From Rhinopithecus roxellana (Eukaryota > Chordata > Mammalia > Primates > Cercopithecidae), in NCBI RefSeq assembly GCF_007565055.1, contig NC_044557.1, forward strand, positions 140,930,493 through 140,994,492: a DNA stretch of 64,000 bases, read 5' to 3'. A program made the position numbers and the translations under genes. Position 1 is the first letter of the stretch. Each line of letters starts with the position of its first letter. The notes under the pieces are model-generated. The model searched no databases. It was given only the letters and a program-made list of their open reading frames with translations, and was not told where the DNA came from. Below, piece by piece: positions 35,580 through 47,120 of the stretch.

Positions 35580-35850
35580 TTTATTACATATAATTAGTTA
35601 TAAATTTATTATGTGTAATAAATACAAATTACATATGTATTTATGTATTTATATTGTATATTTATGTATAAAGTATATTTATATTTTATACTTAATATAT
35701 TTTATATTTAATAAGCAAATATATATTTATAGATAATATATCACATGTAATTATATATAAATATATAATATATGATATAAATATATGGTTATATATTTAT
35801 AACTTTCAAATATATAAATATTTCATATCTATATGTGTGTGTATCTATAT
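35580..35850. repeat. A+T-rich low-complexity tract
   Basis: Degenerate TATTTA/ATATAT repeats across about 270 bp. Confidence 0.85.
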
Positions 35851-35930
35851 TTAAAAGAGTTGTTCCAGTTTGTATTGTCATCATAAAAGCTTGAAGTACC
35901 CATTTCTGCTTGCTGTAAGAGTTAACTTAG

Positions 35931-36232
35931 GCTGGGCGTGGTGGCTCACACCTGTAATCTCAGCACTTTGGGAGGCCGAGGCGGACACATCACGAGGTCA
36001 GGAGATTGAGACCATCCTGGTTAACATGGTGAAACCCCGTTTCTACTAAAAAATACAAAAAATTAGCCAGGCTTGGTGGCGGGTGCCTGTAGTCCCAGCT
36101 ACTCGGGAGGCTGAGGCAGGAGAATGGCATGAACCCAGGAGGCGGAGCTTGCAGTGAGAGGAGATTGCGCCACTGCACTCCAGCCTGGGCGACAGAGCAA
36201 GACTCCGTCTCAAAAAAAAAAAAAAAAAAAAA
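35931..36232 (+). mobile_element. AluY-like, full length
   Basis: Sense Alu with 23-A tail. Target-site duplication TTAACTTAG at 35922-35930 and 36238-36246. Confidence 0.92.
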
Positions 36233-36502
36233 AAGACTTAACTTAGATGCTTCATGATACAGGACCATCCTCCTCCAGATCTCTCATTTAAACATTGTCC
36301 CAATTTATACTCCCTCAATTCTGTTTAGTGCTGGTCTATTGTTGACCTTCCCTATATGCCAAGCACCACACTAAGAGTATTAAAAAATACAAAAAAAATC
36401 TGCATCATCAGGGAGTTCATAGTGTAGAAGAGAAGATGAGGTTTGTTTGCAAATAACATAACACCACAAACAACCGTGGCTTCAACGAGACAGAAATATA
36501 TT

Positions 36503-37228
36503 TCTCAACCACAATGAGATACCAACTCACACCACTCAGAATAGCTATTATTAAAAAGTCAAAAAATAGCAGATCCTGGCGAGGTTGTGGAGAAAAGAGA
36601 ATCCTTACACACTGTTGGTGGAAGTGAAAATTAGTTCAACCAATGAGGAAAACAGCGTGACAATTCCTCAAAGACCTAAAAATACAACTACCATTTGACC
36701 CAGGAATCTATTACTGGGTATATGCCGAAAGGAATGTAATCATTCTTTCATAAAGACACATGCACGTGTATGTTCACTGCAGCACTATTCGCATCATCAA
36801 AGTTATGGAATCAAGCTAAATGCCCACGAATGGCCAATTAGATAAAGAAAATGTGGCACATAGACACCATGAAATATTATGCAGCCATATAAAACAACAA
36901 CATTAAGTCTTGTGCGGGAACATGGATGAGCTGGAGGCCATTATCCTTAGCAAATTAATGCAGGAACACAAAAAAACAAAAACCACGTTGTCACTTATAA
37001 ACGGGAGCTAAGTGATGAGAACACATGGACACAAGAGAACAACAGACACTGGGGCCTACTTGAGGGTGGAGGGTCAGAAGAGGGAGAACATCATAAAAAA
37101 TAACTATTGAGTACTGGGCTTAGTACCTGGGTGACAAAATACTCTATACAACAAACCCCTGTGACACAAGTTTACCTATATAACAAATCTGCACATACAC
37201 CCTTGAACCTAAAATAGAAGTTTTTCCA
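36503..37228 (+). mobile_element. L1 3' end (L1PB/L1MA-like), sense
   Basis: Diverged ORF2 C-terminus from the 'aatgagataccaactcacac' region, then the 3' UTR with 'acaacagacactggggccta' and 'tataacaaatctgcacatac'. The reading frame is broken. Confidence 0.88.
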
Positions 37229-37554
37229 AAAGAAATCTATTTCTCACTTAAAAATAGAAAGCAGTCCAGAGTTAGGCAGATAAGTACTAGCACAGGGCTC
37301 TGCAAAGTTGTTAGGGGTTCAAAGTGTTTGCAGTTCACTGTTCACTACCACTAAAGTGAGGTCCTCAGCTGCCTGATCCAAAAAGGCTCCAGAGTTCTAA
37401 CGAACACCAAACTCCAGGGATAATGAAAGAAAAGAATCATGTCTTTGAGGAAACACCCAGGAAATTGACTTAACTCCTCTACTCATGTTGGCCAAAATGT
37501 AGTTACATATCCATACCTGACTACAGAGTAGACTATAGAATTTGGTCTTTTTGT

Positions 37555-37556
<2 letters not shown>
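37229..37556. other. No recognised feature
   Basis: Unique-looking spacer. Confidence 0.45.
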
Positions 37557-37589
<33 letters not shown>

Positions 37590-37880
37590 AGTCAGGGTCT
37601 CCCTCTCTGTCCCTCAGGATGGAATGCAGTGGCACAATCATAGCTCACTGTAACCTTGAACTGGGCTCAAGCAATCCTCCCACCTCAGCCTCCTCAGTAG
37701 CTAGGACTACAGGTGTGTGCTACCACACCTAGGTAAATTAAAAAAAAAAATAAAAAAGCTTTTGTAGAGACAGAGTCTTGCCACACTGCCCAAGCTGGTC
37801 TCAAACTCCTGGCCTCATGTGATCCTCCTACCTGGTCTCCCAAAGTGCTGGGATTCCTGGCATAAACCACCACACCTGGC
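37557..37880 (-). mobile_element. Old Alu (AluJ-like), antisense
   Basis: 31-nt T-tract at the left, both monomers, and an expanded A-rich linker near 37740-37757. Confidence 0.87.
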
Positions 37881-37919
37881 CAGAATTTGTATTTTTTGTT
37901 TGAAGAGAAGTAATATTTC

Positions 37920-38062
37920 CTCAACAGTTGAACTAAGTTTCACTCCCACCAACAATGTATAAGCATTCCCTTTTCTCCACAATCTCACCATCATCTGCTA
38001 TTTTTTGACTTTTTAATAATAGCTATTCTGACTGGTGTCAGATGGTATCTCGTTATGGCTGA
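37920..38062 (-). mobile_element. L1 ORF2 3' fragment, antisense
   Basis: Antisense L1 words 'gttgaactaagtttcactcc' to 'tggtgtcagatggtatctc'. It corresponds to the same ORF2 portion as 36503-36640, in opposite orientation. Confidence 0.75.
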
Positions 38063-38117
38063 GAAATATGTTTCTGTCTTGTTGAAGCCACTGTTGTTTT
38101 TGATGCTGTGTTAAAGA

Positions 38118-38372
38118 GACCAAGGTAGGAGGATCACATGAAGCCAGGAGTTCAAGATCAAACTGGGCAACATAGCGAGACCTCATCTCTACAAAAAATA
38201 CAAAAATTATCCAGGCATAGTGGTGCATGCCTGTAGCACTAGCTACTCAGGAGGCTGAAGAGGGCGGATTCTGTAAGCCCAGAAGGTCAAGGTTGCAGTG
38301 AGCCAAGATCATGCCGCAGCACTCCAACCTGGGCAACAGAGTGAGACCCTGTCTCTAAAAAGAAAAAAAGAA
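38118..38372 (+). mobile_element. Old Alu, 5'-truncated
   Basis: Sense AluJ-like element lacking the first about 45 bp. Tail (GAAA)n. Confidence 0.83.
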
Positions 38373-39017
38373 AGCTGCATGCAGTTTAGTGCCACTAGAG
38401 AAGGAGCAGAAGGAATGAATATCAAGAGATAAATATAAATATGTAGACAGAGCCAGACACTGAAGAACACTCCATATTTAGTACTTGCAAATGGATTGAT
38501 TTCAGTGGGTTTTGTTACAGAGACTGATGCTACTGTATGAATTTATAAATAAGTCAGCTCTGTCAAATTTAACATTAAATCAGGCTTTCTCACTTGACTT
38601 CTCACTTGACTTACATCCCGGTTATTCACAGGGGAAAAACTTGGACCATTATAGTAAAATAGTATATAATTGCTTGAATATACTTTTATCTCAAAGAAAT
38701 TTTTTTTGCTATACCAATAGGCATTCTATTTTTTTTAACCTCTGTTCAAATCCTGGGAATATGTTAGTCATATGGACAATAAGCCACATTCTTTATACTT
38801 CTGTATTTAAATGCATTGTTCCACATAGTTAATTTTTTATCCATTTTGCATTCATTCCATCTCCATAGCACTGGTATTCATAAGCAACCACAATGACTAA
38901 ATATCACTACCCGTCTTATTTAGCACAATATATAAGCTAAAAGAGGTGCTTTCTAAGCAGGTTTAAAGTAGTGAAGTACCTATGATAGGACAAATATACT
39001 ATTGATAAATTTTTTTC
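38373..39017. other. No recognised feature
   Basis: The 106-aa frame at 38512-38832 has no recognisable domain. Confidence 0.5.
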
Positions 39018-39140
39018 AAGGCTGAGGTAGGAGGATGGCTTGAGCCCCAGTGTTCGAGGTCACAGTGAGCTATGACTCCCTACTGATCTCCAGCCTGGAC
39101 AACAGAGCAAGACCCTGTCTCTAAAATAAATAAATAAAAC
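39018..39140 (+). mobile_element. Alu right-monomer fragment (old)
   Basis: From 'ggctgaggtaggaggatggc' to an (AAAT)n tail. Confidence 0.78.
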
Positions 39141-39785
39141 TGTGACAACTGTCAATCTTAAAAAACAATGAAGTTTTTCTCATGTAATAGTTAATTTCAT
39201 TTTTGTTATCTGTACTCATTTGAAAAATTTGTCATATTGATTAAAAACTATTTACACCAATAAATGGCCCACAAGTAATTTAAATAATGCAAATATTAGT
39301 CCTTTACCTTTCCCCCTTTGTGTCTGCTCTCCTATCCCTTGACAATATTGAGTCCTCTGACTTGTCAGTTTTCTCCCAATCCAACATTCTCTTTATGGCC
39401 TCTCTGGTTGCCCTCCAACCTGGACACCAAGGTGCATCATTTCAATTTTTCTCTTACTAACAACATCAGCATTTTTTGACATCTTATCTTTTTACATTAT
39501 GTCCTTGGATCATCTGGCTTTTCTGCTCATATACCTGAGATGGCAAATGCCCCTAAATATACTATACAAACATGCAAATATATGTTCTTCCATATCAGTT
39601 TTTAAAATTTGGAATCACTTAGGACTGTGTTCTATGTAACACCCGTAATACTTACTCTGAAGTTTCATTCCTATCCTCTCTTCACTAGCAAGTCAGCATA
39701 TTTTATTGCCTCCTGCTTTATAATGGAGTTACACCCAACCTCCTAAACCACCATCTCTACACAGAAACCCACCCCCACTGCTTTC
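39141..39785. other. No recognised feature
   Basis: Pyrimidine-rich stretches, no named repeat or exon. Confidence 0.45.
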
Positions 39786-40420
39786 TATAAGATTATAGTC
39801 TTTTCAAGCGCATTTGAAGATTCACCAAGATAAACCACATTTGGGATCACAAAACAAACTTTATTAAATTTGATAGAATTGAAATCACTCAAACGAACAT
39901 TTTTGGCCATAAGATAATTAAGCTGAAAAAACAGTAACAGAAGATAACAGGAGAAGCAGTGGTCTGCTGTGGTTGAGTGGAAGGCTCTATAAATGTCAAT
40001 GAGATTCATATAATTGATGGCATCATTTCAATTCTTCTATGTCCTGACTGATTTTCTATCTACTAGCTCTATTACTGAAATAGGAGTGTGGAATTCTACA
40101 TATGTAATTGTGAATTGTCAATTATTCTTTTCAATTCTATGAGGTTTTGCTTTGTGTATTTTGAAGCTCTGTTGTTAGGTTCATACACGTTTAAAATTCT
40201 TATTTATTCTTGATGAGTTGATTCTTTTATCATTATATAATGTTCCTCTTTATCCCTGGTAACTTTGTTTGTTCTAAAGTCTACCTTATGTGATATTAAT
40301 CTAGCCACTCCAGGTTCTTTTGATTAGTTGGTATCATATCTCTTTCTCCATCTCTTTACTTTTAATCTACCAATATTAAGTTTGAAGTGACTTTCTTGAA
40401 GACAGCATGTATTCAGATAA

Positions 40421-40430
40421 TTTTTTTCTT

Positions 40431-40466
<36 letters not shown>

Positions 40467-40737
40467 AGACAGAGTCTTGCTCTGTTGCCCAGGCTGGAGT
40501 GCAGTGATGCAATCTTGGCTCACTGCAGGCTCCATCTCCTGGGTTCATGCCATTCTCCTGCCTCAGCCTCCCGAGTAGCTGGGACTACAGGCGCCTGCCA
40601 CCACACCCAGCTAATTTTTTTGTATTTTTTTTAGTAGAGACAGGGTTCCACCGTGGTCTTGATCTCCTGACCTCATGATCCGCCCCCTCGGCCTCCCAAA
40701 GTGCTGGGATTACAGGCGTGAGCCACCACTCCCAGCC
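40421..40737 (-). mobile_element. AluY-like, antisense
   Basis: Long T-tract (40421-40465) and both monomers. About 18 bp in the region 'caccATGTTGGCCAGG' is missing near 40650. Inserted in the old L1. Confidence 0.88.
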
Positions 40738-40902
40738 ACTTGGCTCATATGTTTTAATACATTCTGACAATCTCTGTCTTTTAATTGGTATGTTTAGGCC
40801 ATTTGCATATAATGCTATTGTTGATATCTTTTGATATAGGTATTTCATTTATTCCTTGGGTTTTTTTGTTCTGTGGGTTTTTGTTGTTGTTGTTTTCCCT
40901 CC

Positions 40903-43289
40903 TTTTTTTTTTTTTTTTTTTTTTTGGTTTATAGGAGAGATTTATTTGAAGAAATATTACAACATATAAAAACTACATAAAGTCTTAATTTCCACTCATA
41001 CAGTGGTAGATTTGATATAATGCATAATAAAAAACTTTTAAAATCCAGAATGCACAAAGTACTGCACAATTTGATCACTAAATCATTAGTTGATAAGCGA
41101 ACCTCACACAACAGCTTCATGTCAGCCAAGGCCACAAACACCATGTACCACACATGTGAACGGACAGATTGACATGTTAAAAACACAACATCAGTGCATG
41201 TTGGGGATTCCTGGTGCCAGAAACAGGGGTGAAGGGAGGGCAGAACTAGTCCTTAGCAGCTTCCTCCTCCTTTATTTTAGCTGAGGCACTCTCTCGGGCT
41301 TTGGCCAACATACAAAGCTTGATCTCCAAGCCAATGGCTTTGGCCAGGGGCGGTGGCACAGCGTTGCTCACCTGCCTGTGCTTGTCCGGGATGTTGCCGA
41401 AGAGCCGGTAGGTGTCGGGGAAGCCCTGGGAGCAGGCGCACTCCCGCACGCTCACCACGCGGCCCTGCTTGCCCATGGGCTCGGGGTTGGTGACGGTTGT
41501 GCTGAAGAAGCCGTCCCACTCGAGCCTTCCATAGAGGCCAGCCCAGTGGTTGTGCCGGTTCCCGGTGTGGGGCAGGCACCAGGGGATGAGGGTGTTGAAC
41601 TGCCTGGCTGCGGGGTCGCAGGCTTTGCCGGCTTCCACGCAGGAGCAGACCCCACGGAGGGCCCCAGAGCTGCTGCGGCCATTCTTCCTGTCATGGTGGG
41701 TATACCGCAGCTTCCTGGCCATGGTGCCGTCCGAGAGCCGCACCTCGATGTTCCGCAGATCGCTGCCAGTCTGAGCCGGGGGCCAAGGGGATGTGCCGCA
41801 TGCGGGCAGCCACCAATGCACTCATGTCCTTACAGATGTGGTCCCTGAGGATGGGCTGGTACTGTGCGCCCCGGAGCTGCCTCTGGAACCAGGACTGAGG
41901 CTCCCCGTTGTAGGAGATCTCCAGTGCTGAAGCTCCATTCCGCACTTCTGGCAGGTCGGACATTGTGTCTCGCACCGTGATGGTCCGGAAAGGACCTGAG
42001 CTCAACCTGGTTATATTGCTCACGAACTTCTTGTCGTCCACCACCACACTCAGCTGGCAGGCCCGGGGCGCAAACACGTGCAGCGGCTCCGGGAACAGGG
42101 GAAGTTTCTCTCCAGGGGCTGCGGCCAGGATGATGGCCCGCCTCCGCGTCTGGGCCACGCCGTACTGACCGGCCTGCAGCACGCGGAAGGTGCACTGATA
42201 GCCCATGCAGACCAGGCAGCGGAGGGTGAGCTTCAGGACCATGGAACGCTTGAAGGAGACAAAGTTCCTGACATTCTCCAGGAGGAAGAACCGGGGCCGG
42301 TAGTAGTCGCAGTAGCTGAGGAAGGAGACCACCAACGAGTTTTTGAACTTGGAGTAGGTGCGTGAGTTGAAGCGGTTCATGCCACTGAAGCCCTGGCAGG
42401 GCTGGCCACCGCACAGCATCTCCACATCTCCCTTCTGGGGCAGCCGCTGGCCGCGGGAGTTGGTGGTCTCCCTGGCCATGACCAGCTTCAGCAGTATGTT
42501 GCAGTCCTCTGTGAACACCGTGGAGCCGGGGTTGTTCAGTCGGAACGCCTGGGCCGCGGGGTCCCACATCTCGATGGCCCACAGCGTGTCAGAGATGCCT
42601 GCTTGGTGGAATCCCTCCGACAACCCCCCGCAGCCAGAAAACACGTCCAGGGTCCGCAGCTTGGGCAGCTTGATCTCCATCTCTGGCTCGCTAGGCTCGC
42701 AGGCTTGGGACTTGGGCTTGCCCTTCCCTTTTCCCTTGCCCTTCCCTTTGTTTCCAGGGCTACGGGCATGGTTGGGAGGATCTTCAAAGCTTTTACTCTT
42801 CGCATTATAGGCCTCGAGGAAATAGAAGCAGTTGGGGCTGCCCATGGAGTACACCTGGACGCACTCAGGCAGGTCCTCCCCATACTCCATGGTGCAGCGG
42901 CCCTGCACGGCCTTGAAGTCCACCACAGCCTCCTCGTCGCTCCAGTAGAGCAGGTTGATGTCTGCGTGGTAGCTCGCCGGGGTGGACTTGTGGCTGTTCT
43001 CAGGCCTGTAGAACTTGTTGACCCGGATCTTGATGTCAGTCTCGTTGGGCCTGCCGTTGTTCTTCTTGGGACAGAAGATCTCTTTGATCCGGCCAATTCG
43101 GTAGGGCTCAGGGGCATCCAGGTTGCTGCCTTTGATGTAGTCGGAGTATTTTCGGTAGTGCTCTGGGTACAGGTCCTCATCCACAGGCTCCTTCCGTGGG
43201 CGTTTCACAGGACTAGACAGCTTGATGTTGAACGTGAAGGCCTCAGGGGGCAGGTACACGCCATCACCTATTCTCTTTACCTGCCTCAT
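40903..43289 (-). pseudogene. DNMT1: DNMT1 retrocopy (processed pseudogene), 5'-truncated
   Basis: Intronless copy of the 3' half of the maintenance DNA methyltransferase mRNA. A 533-codon frame (43289-41691) encodes the BAH2 domain (about residues 40-175), the (GK)n linker (179-192) and most of the catalytic domain: motif I DVFSGCGG (215-222), motif IV GGQPCQGFSG with catalytic Cys298, motif VI ENVRNF and motif VIII QTRRRA. One extra base near 41766 shifts the frame. The rest (ending EEEAAKD, stop at 41246-41248) continues in the frame of 41821-41246, with motif X reading SNAVPPP instead of GNAVPPP. About eight residues are missing between GRV and VSV near 41460. The 3' UTR, an AATAAA (rc of 40941-40946) and a 23-nt A-tail (40903-40925) complete the L1-style retrocopy. 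The N-terminal half (targeting, CXXC, BAH1) is absent. No clean target-site duplication was seen. Confidence 0.95.
40941..40946 (-). terminator. Poly(A) signal AATAAA of the DNMT1 retrocopy
   Basis: Minus strand AATAAA lies 15 nt before the A-tail, as expected for a copied mRNA 3' end. Confidence 0.85.
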
Positions 43290-43923
43290 TTAGGGTTATG
43301 TAAATATTTTTATTATTCCATTGCAATTCATCGTTTTTCAATAATATGAATTTGCATTGATTTGCTTTTCAGTGGTTGCTCCAGGGATTACAATGCACAC
43401 AGTTAACTTTTTACCATCTACTTGGAATCAATATTTTACCACACAAAGTGAAATGCAGAAATTCTAGACACCATCTAGATCCCTTTAGCCTCCTTCCTTT
43501 TTTGTTGTAGTTGTCTTTTACATTACATTTACCCGTTAAATATCTTATTAGATAATGTTATAATTTTTGCCTTCAACTGAAAAGCCTATGCTAAAGAATT
43601 CAATAGTAGAATAGTCTACTATATTTACCCAGACAGCCATCATTTTCATCTCTTTCGTCACTTCTTATGCTTCAACTTTCTTCTGTTATTATTTCCCTTC
43701 TTTCTGAAGAATTCCCTTTAGCAATTGTTTCAGAATAGATCTACTCAGTTTTTCTTCATCTAGAAATGTCTTTATTTCACTTGGATTCCTGAAGAATAGT
43801 TTGCTTTCAAGACTTTTATTTCTCTTTGTCTTTAGGTTCAACAGTTTGATTATGAAGTGCCGGGGCATGAATTTCTTGGGATTTGTCATGTTTGGAGCTG
43901 ATTTAATATTTCAGTAACATTTT

Positions 43924-44103
43924 GGCCAGGTGCCGTGGCTCATGCCGGTAATCCTAGCACCTTGGGAGCCTGAGGTGGGTGCATTGCCTGAGCTCAGAAG
44001 TTCGAGCCCAGTCTGGGCAACATGGTGAAACCCTGTCTCTACTAAAGTACAAAAAGTTAGCCGTGCATGGTGGTGTGCACCTGTAATCCCAGCTACTTGG
44101 GAT
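43924..44103 (+). mobile_element. Alu truncated after the middle linker
   Basis: Sense Alu that stops at CCCAGCTACTTGGGA, followed by A+T-only sequence. It resembles the truncation at 34459-34625. Confidence 0.87.
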
Positions 44104-44195
44104 TATTATTAAATAATAATAAATGTAATAAATAATAAATATTAATAAATTTATTATTAGATTAATAATAAATTTAATACATAAATAATACATTT
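44104..44195. repeat. (ATT)n/(AAT)n A+T-only tract
   Basis: About 90 bp nearly all A and T, built of ATT and AAT words. Confidence 0.9.
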
Positions 44196-45084
44196 ATTGT
44201 GTTAGATTATTCTTTTGAATAGATATCTCTTTTTGATGGATCAGGTAAAACCAATAATCCTTAGTTAATTGATATGAAATTACTAAAATTTACTATTTCT
44301 TTTTCCAACTTTGCCAAAGGCTATTGCATTTTATTTATCTAAATACATTTGTGGCCTTTTTTAAAAGTAGTTTTTGATCACCTTTATTTTCAATTCTCTA
44401 GTTGTGACATAGTGGTTAAAGTGGTTAACCGTTTAGTCTCTGAAGTGTTGACAAACTGAAGCAGAAGGCACAAGTCTACCATTTTGTATCTGTATCAGCT
44501 TGGATAATTTAAATATCTTGGGCATGTTCTAGGCTTAGCTTCTTATCAGTAAGATAAGAATTCATCATTACTTTACAGCATTATAGTGAGGACTAAAGAT
44601 GACAATACTTAGGACACCACTTCAGGAAATTACCATGTACCTGAAACAGAGTTAGCACTCATTACAAAATAAGTGTGCATTGGGAGTTAGTTGGTTTATT
44701 ACCACTGTAATCATGATCATTACCATCATCTTCCCTGTCATCTAGGCAATAAAGAACACAAAGCCTAGTTTAAGAAGAATGCTGGAACGCTGTGACATTA
44801 CAACTACACCACTCATGAATGAAACTCAGCTTTTTGTCCTATTGTGAGACCATCAAGGCTTGCCATTTCATTCATTATTTAAATCGACATTACCTGTAGA
44901 ACTGTTTCTCTCTCTGATATCCATATGTAATTTATGGTATTGAGTTACATCACACATTTTTTGCTGATTTGCTCTCATAAGGCATTGAGCATAGTTAAGT
45001 CCAAGTCAGATTGCTGTAAGTCTTCAAAAACGAGCTTTTTCTGTTTTCCACACCAGCACGTAAGGTGCTTAGAAGTGGCCAGTC
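44196..45084. other. Mostly unrecognised; a likely antisense MIR at about 44400-44670
   Basis: 'ttgtatctgtatcagcttgg', 'agcttcttatcagtaagat', 'gcattatagtgaggactaaa' fit a diverged antisense MIR. The rest carries nothing I recognise. Confidence 0.5.
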
Positions 45085-45793
45085 TGTCCTAAGAACAAGA
45101 AAACACCTGAACTAACTGAAATATTAATACAATGAACTCTTCTAGTCTGAGAGTTAAAAACTCCAGGGGGACCGGGTTATGAGAGGGCTCCCACACTTTT
45201 GTGAGTTTTACTTTCAAGAGTTCTGCCAGGTCCTCGAGGTGAATATTAGAGAAAAATCCCCTCCTGCTTCTGGCTTGGAAATGGAGGCAGTGCTTGAGGG
45301 GCTGGAAGTAAACATTTTGAGATAGGCCAGAGCTTTCTGTTCTTAACAAGGTCTGCCCTCAGGTAAAACTATTTTACCACAGCCTAACCTGCTGGAGTTT
45401 CATCAGAGCCTAACCAACCTGGAGGAAGGGAAATACCCGTCTCCAGCCCCTGCTAGCCATTTTGTTCTACCTTGGTGGGGTGGGGGAATATCAGAAGCAC
45501 TGGTGAAGTTCACATTCCAAGGGCACAGGCTCACCAAAAGACAGAGAAGTAATTATACAACCAACACTCCTTCTGCCCAACACCAGATCACCACACTAAC
45601 AACTATAAACTGGAATTTCTTTCACCCAGTACATTACATCCACATTTCAACAAAAAATTGCAAGTCATACTAAAAGGCAAAAAGAAAAAAACGTTTTAAG
45701 ACACTGAACAAGCCAGATCAGATGCAGCAGAAATGTCAGAACTATAGACGAGAAATTTACTACAACTGTGATAACTCTGATATTCTAAGGGCT

Positions 45794-46154
45794 TGATAAT
45801 GTTTGGCTGTGTCCCCACCCCCCATCTCATATTGAATTGTAGCTCTCATAATTCCCATGTGTTGTGGGAGAGACCATTGGGAGATAATTGAATCATGGGG
45901 GCCGTTTCCCCCATACTGTCCTTGTGGTAGTGAATAAGTCTCATAAGATCTGATGGTTTTACAAGGGGTTTCCACTTTCACTTGACTCTCTTTCTCTCTT
46001 GCCTGCCACCGTGTAAGATGTGCCTTTTGCCTCGACCATAATTGTGAGACCTCCCCAGCGACGAGGAACTGTGAGTCTACCAAACCTCTTTTACTTAATA
46101 AATTATCCAGTCTCGAGTTTGTCTTTATCAGCAGTGTGAAAATGGACTAATACA
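45794..46154 (+). mobile_element. MaLR solo LTR (THE1/MST-like), sense
   Basis: Starts TGATAATGTTTGGCTGTGTC and ends ACTAATACA. Perfect 5-bp target-site duplication GGGCT at 45789-45793 and 46155-46159. Its last 143 bp plus 10 bp of the flank recur inverted at 47098-47250. Confidence 0.9.
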
Positions 46155-46164
46155 GGGCTCTAAT
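46012..46164 (+). repeat. Source arm of a 153-bp inverted duplication
   Basis: 3' end of the MaLR LTR plus its GGGCT duplication and 5 further flanking bases. Matches 47098-47250 inverted with two mismatches and no gap. Confidence 0.93.
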
Positions 46165-46575
46165 GAAAAAGTAGGACAACATGCAAGAACACATGGGTAA
46201 TGTAGGCAGAAAGATGAAAATTGCATGAATGAACTAAAAAGCATCACTAAGGACCAAAAACACTGTAACAGAGATGAAGAGTGCCTTCGATAGGCTCATT
46301 CTAGACTAGACACAGCTGAGAAAAAAATCTCGAGCTCGAGGAGATAATAATAGAAACTTCCAAAACTGCAAAGAAATAAAAGAACAGAATATCCAACAAC
46401 TGTGGGACTACTGCAAAAGTGCAGACATCCACATAATGAAAATAACAATGAAAAAGAGAGAAAGAAACAGAAGCAATATTTGACACAAAAATGACAGACA
46501 ATTTCCCCAAATCAATGTCAGATACCAAATCAAAAATCCAAGAGGCTCAGAGAATAGCAGGCAAGATAAATGCAA

Positions 46576-46608
46576 ATACACACACACAGATACACACACA
46601 CATGCACA
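46576..46608. repeat. Imperfect (CA)n repeat
   Basis: CA-rich run inside the old L1. Confidence 0.8.
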
Positions 46609-47056
46609 CTCCACCTGGATATATTATAGTCAAACTTCAGAAAATCAATGACAAACAAAAAGTTTTGAAAGAAGCCAGGAGGGAAAAAAAACACTTTGTA
46701 TATACAGAAGCAAAAATAAAAATTACACCCACCCAACCTCTCCTCAGAAACCATGCAAGCAAAAAGAGAATGGAGTGAAACATTCAAAGTATTAAGAGAA
46801 AGAAACCCACCAACATAGAATTCTGTATCCTAAAAAGAATTATGCTTCAAAAGATACAGACTTTCTCGGATGAACAAAAATTGAGAGAATTTGTTGATAG
46901 CACACATGCCTACAAGAAACATTAAGAGGTCCTTTAGGATAGCAGTCCCCATCCTTTCTGGCACCAGGGACTGGTTTCATGGAAGACAATTTTTTCATCA
47001 ACCAGGAATGATGAGGGGATGAAACTACTCCACCTCAGATGACCAGGCATTCAATT

Positions 47057-47120
47057 TTCACAAGGATTGCAGCCCTGTATTAGTCCATTTCACAAGGATT
47101 AGAGCCCTGTATTAGTCCAT
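47057..47120. repeat. 32-bp tandem duplication at the entry breakpoint
   Basis: TTCACAAGGATT followed by an LTR-end piece occurs at 47057-47088 and 47089-47120, differing at two bases. Confidence 0.9.

Larger units (their letters stand above)
39786..43918 (-). mobile_element. Old L1 (L1M/L1PB-like), antisense, with an inverted end and two insertions
   Basis: From about 39959 the plus strand reads antisense L1 from the ORF2 endonuclease region ('ctctataaatgtcaatgag') toward the 5' side, ending near 43918. The Alu at 40421-40737 and the DNMT1 retrocopy at 40903-43289 interrupt it. The piece at 39786-39955 ('caccaagataaaccacattt', 'agataacagg') is L1 ORF2 in sense orientation, so there is an inversion at about 39957. 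All reading frames are broken. Confidence 0.7.

Noticed and set aside
40903..43289. A functional intronless methyltransferase gene
   Set aside because: Frameshift inside the catalytic domain, about eight residues missing, altered motif X, no N-terminal half and no promoter.
41378..43349. Long G+C-rich frames on both strands overlapping the DNMT1 copy (for example 248 aa plus, 250 aa and 214 aa minus)
   Set aside because: Shadow frames of a G+C-rich coding sequence. Only the two frames matching DNMT1 have homology.
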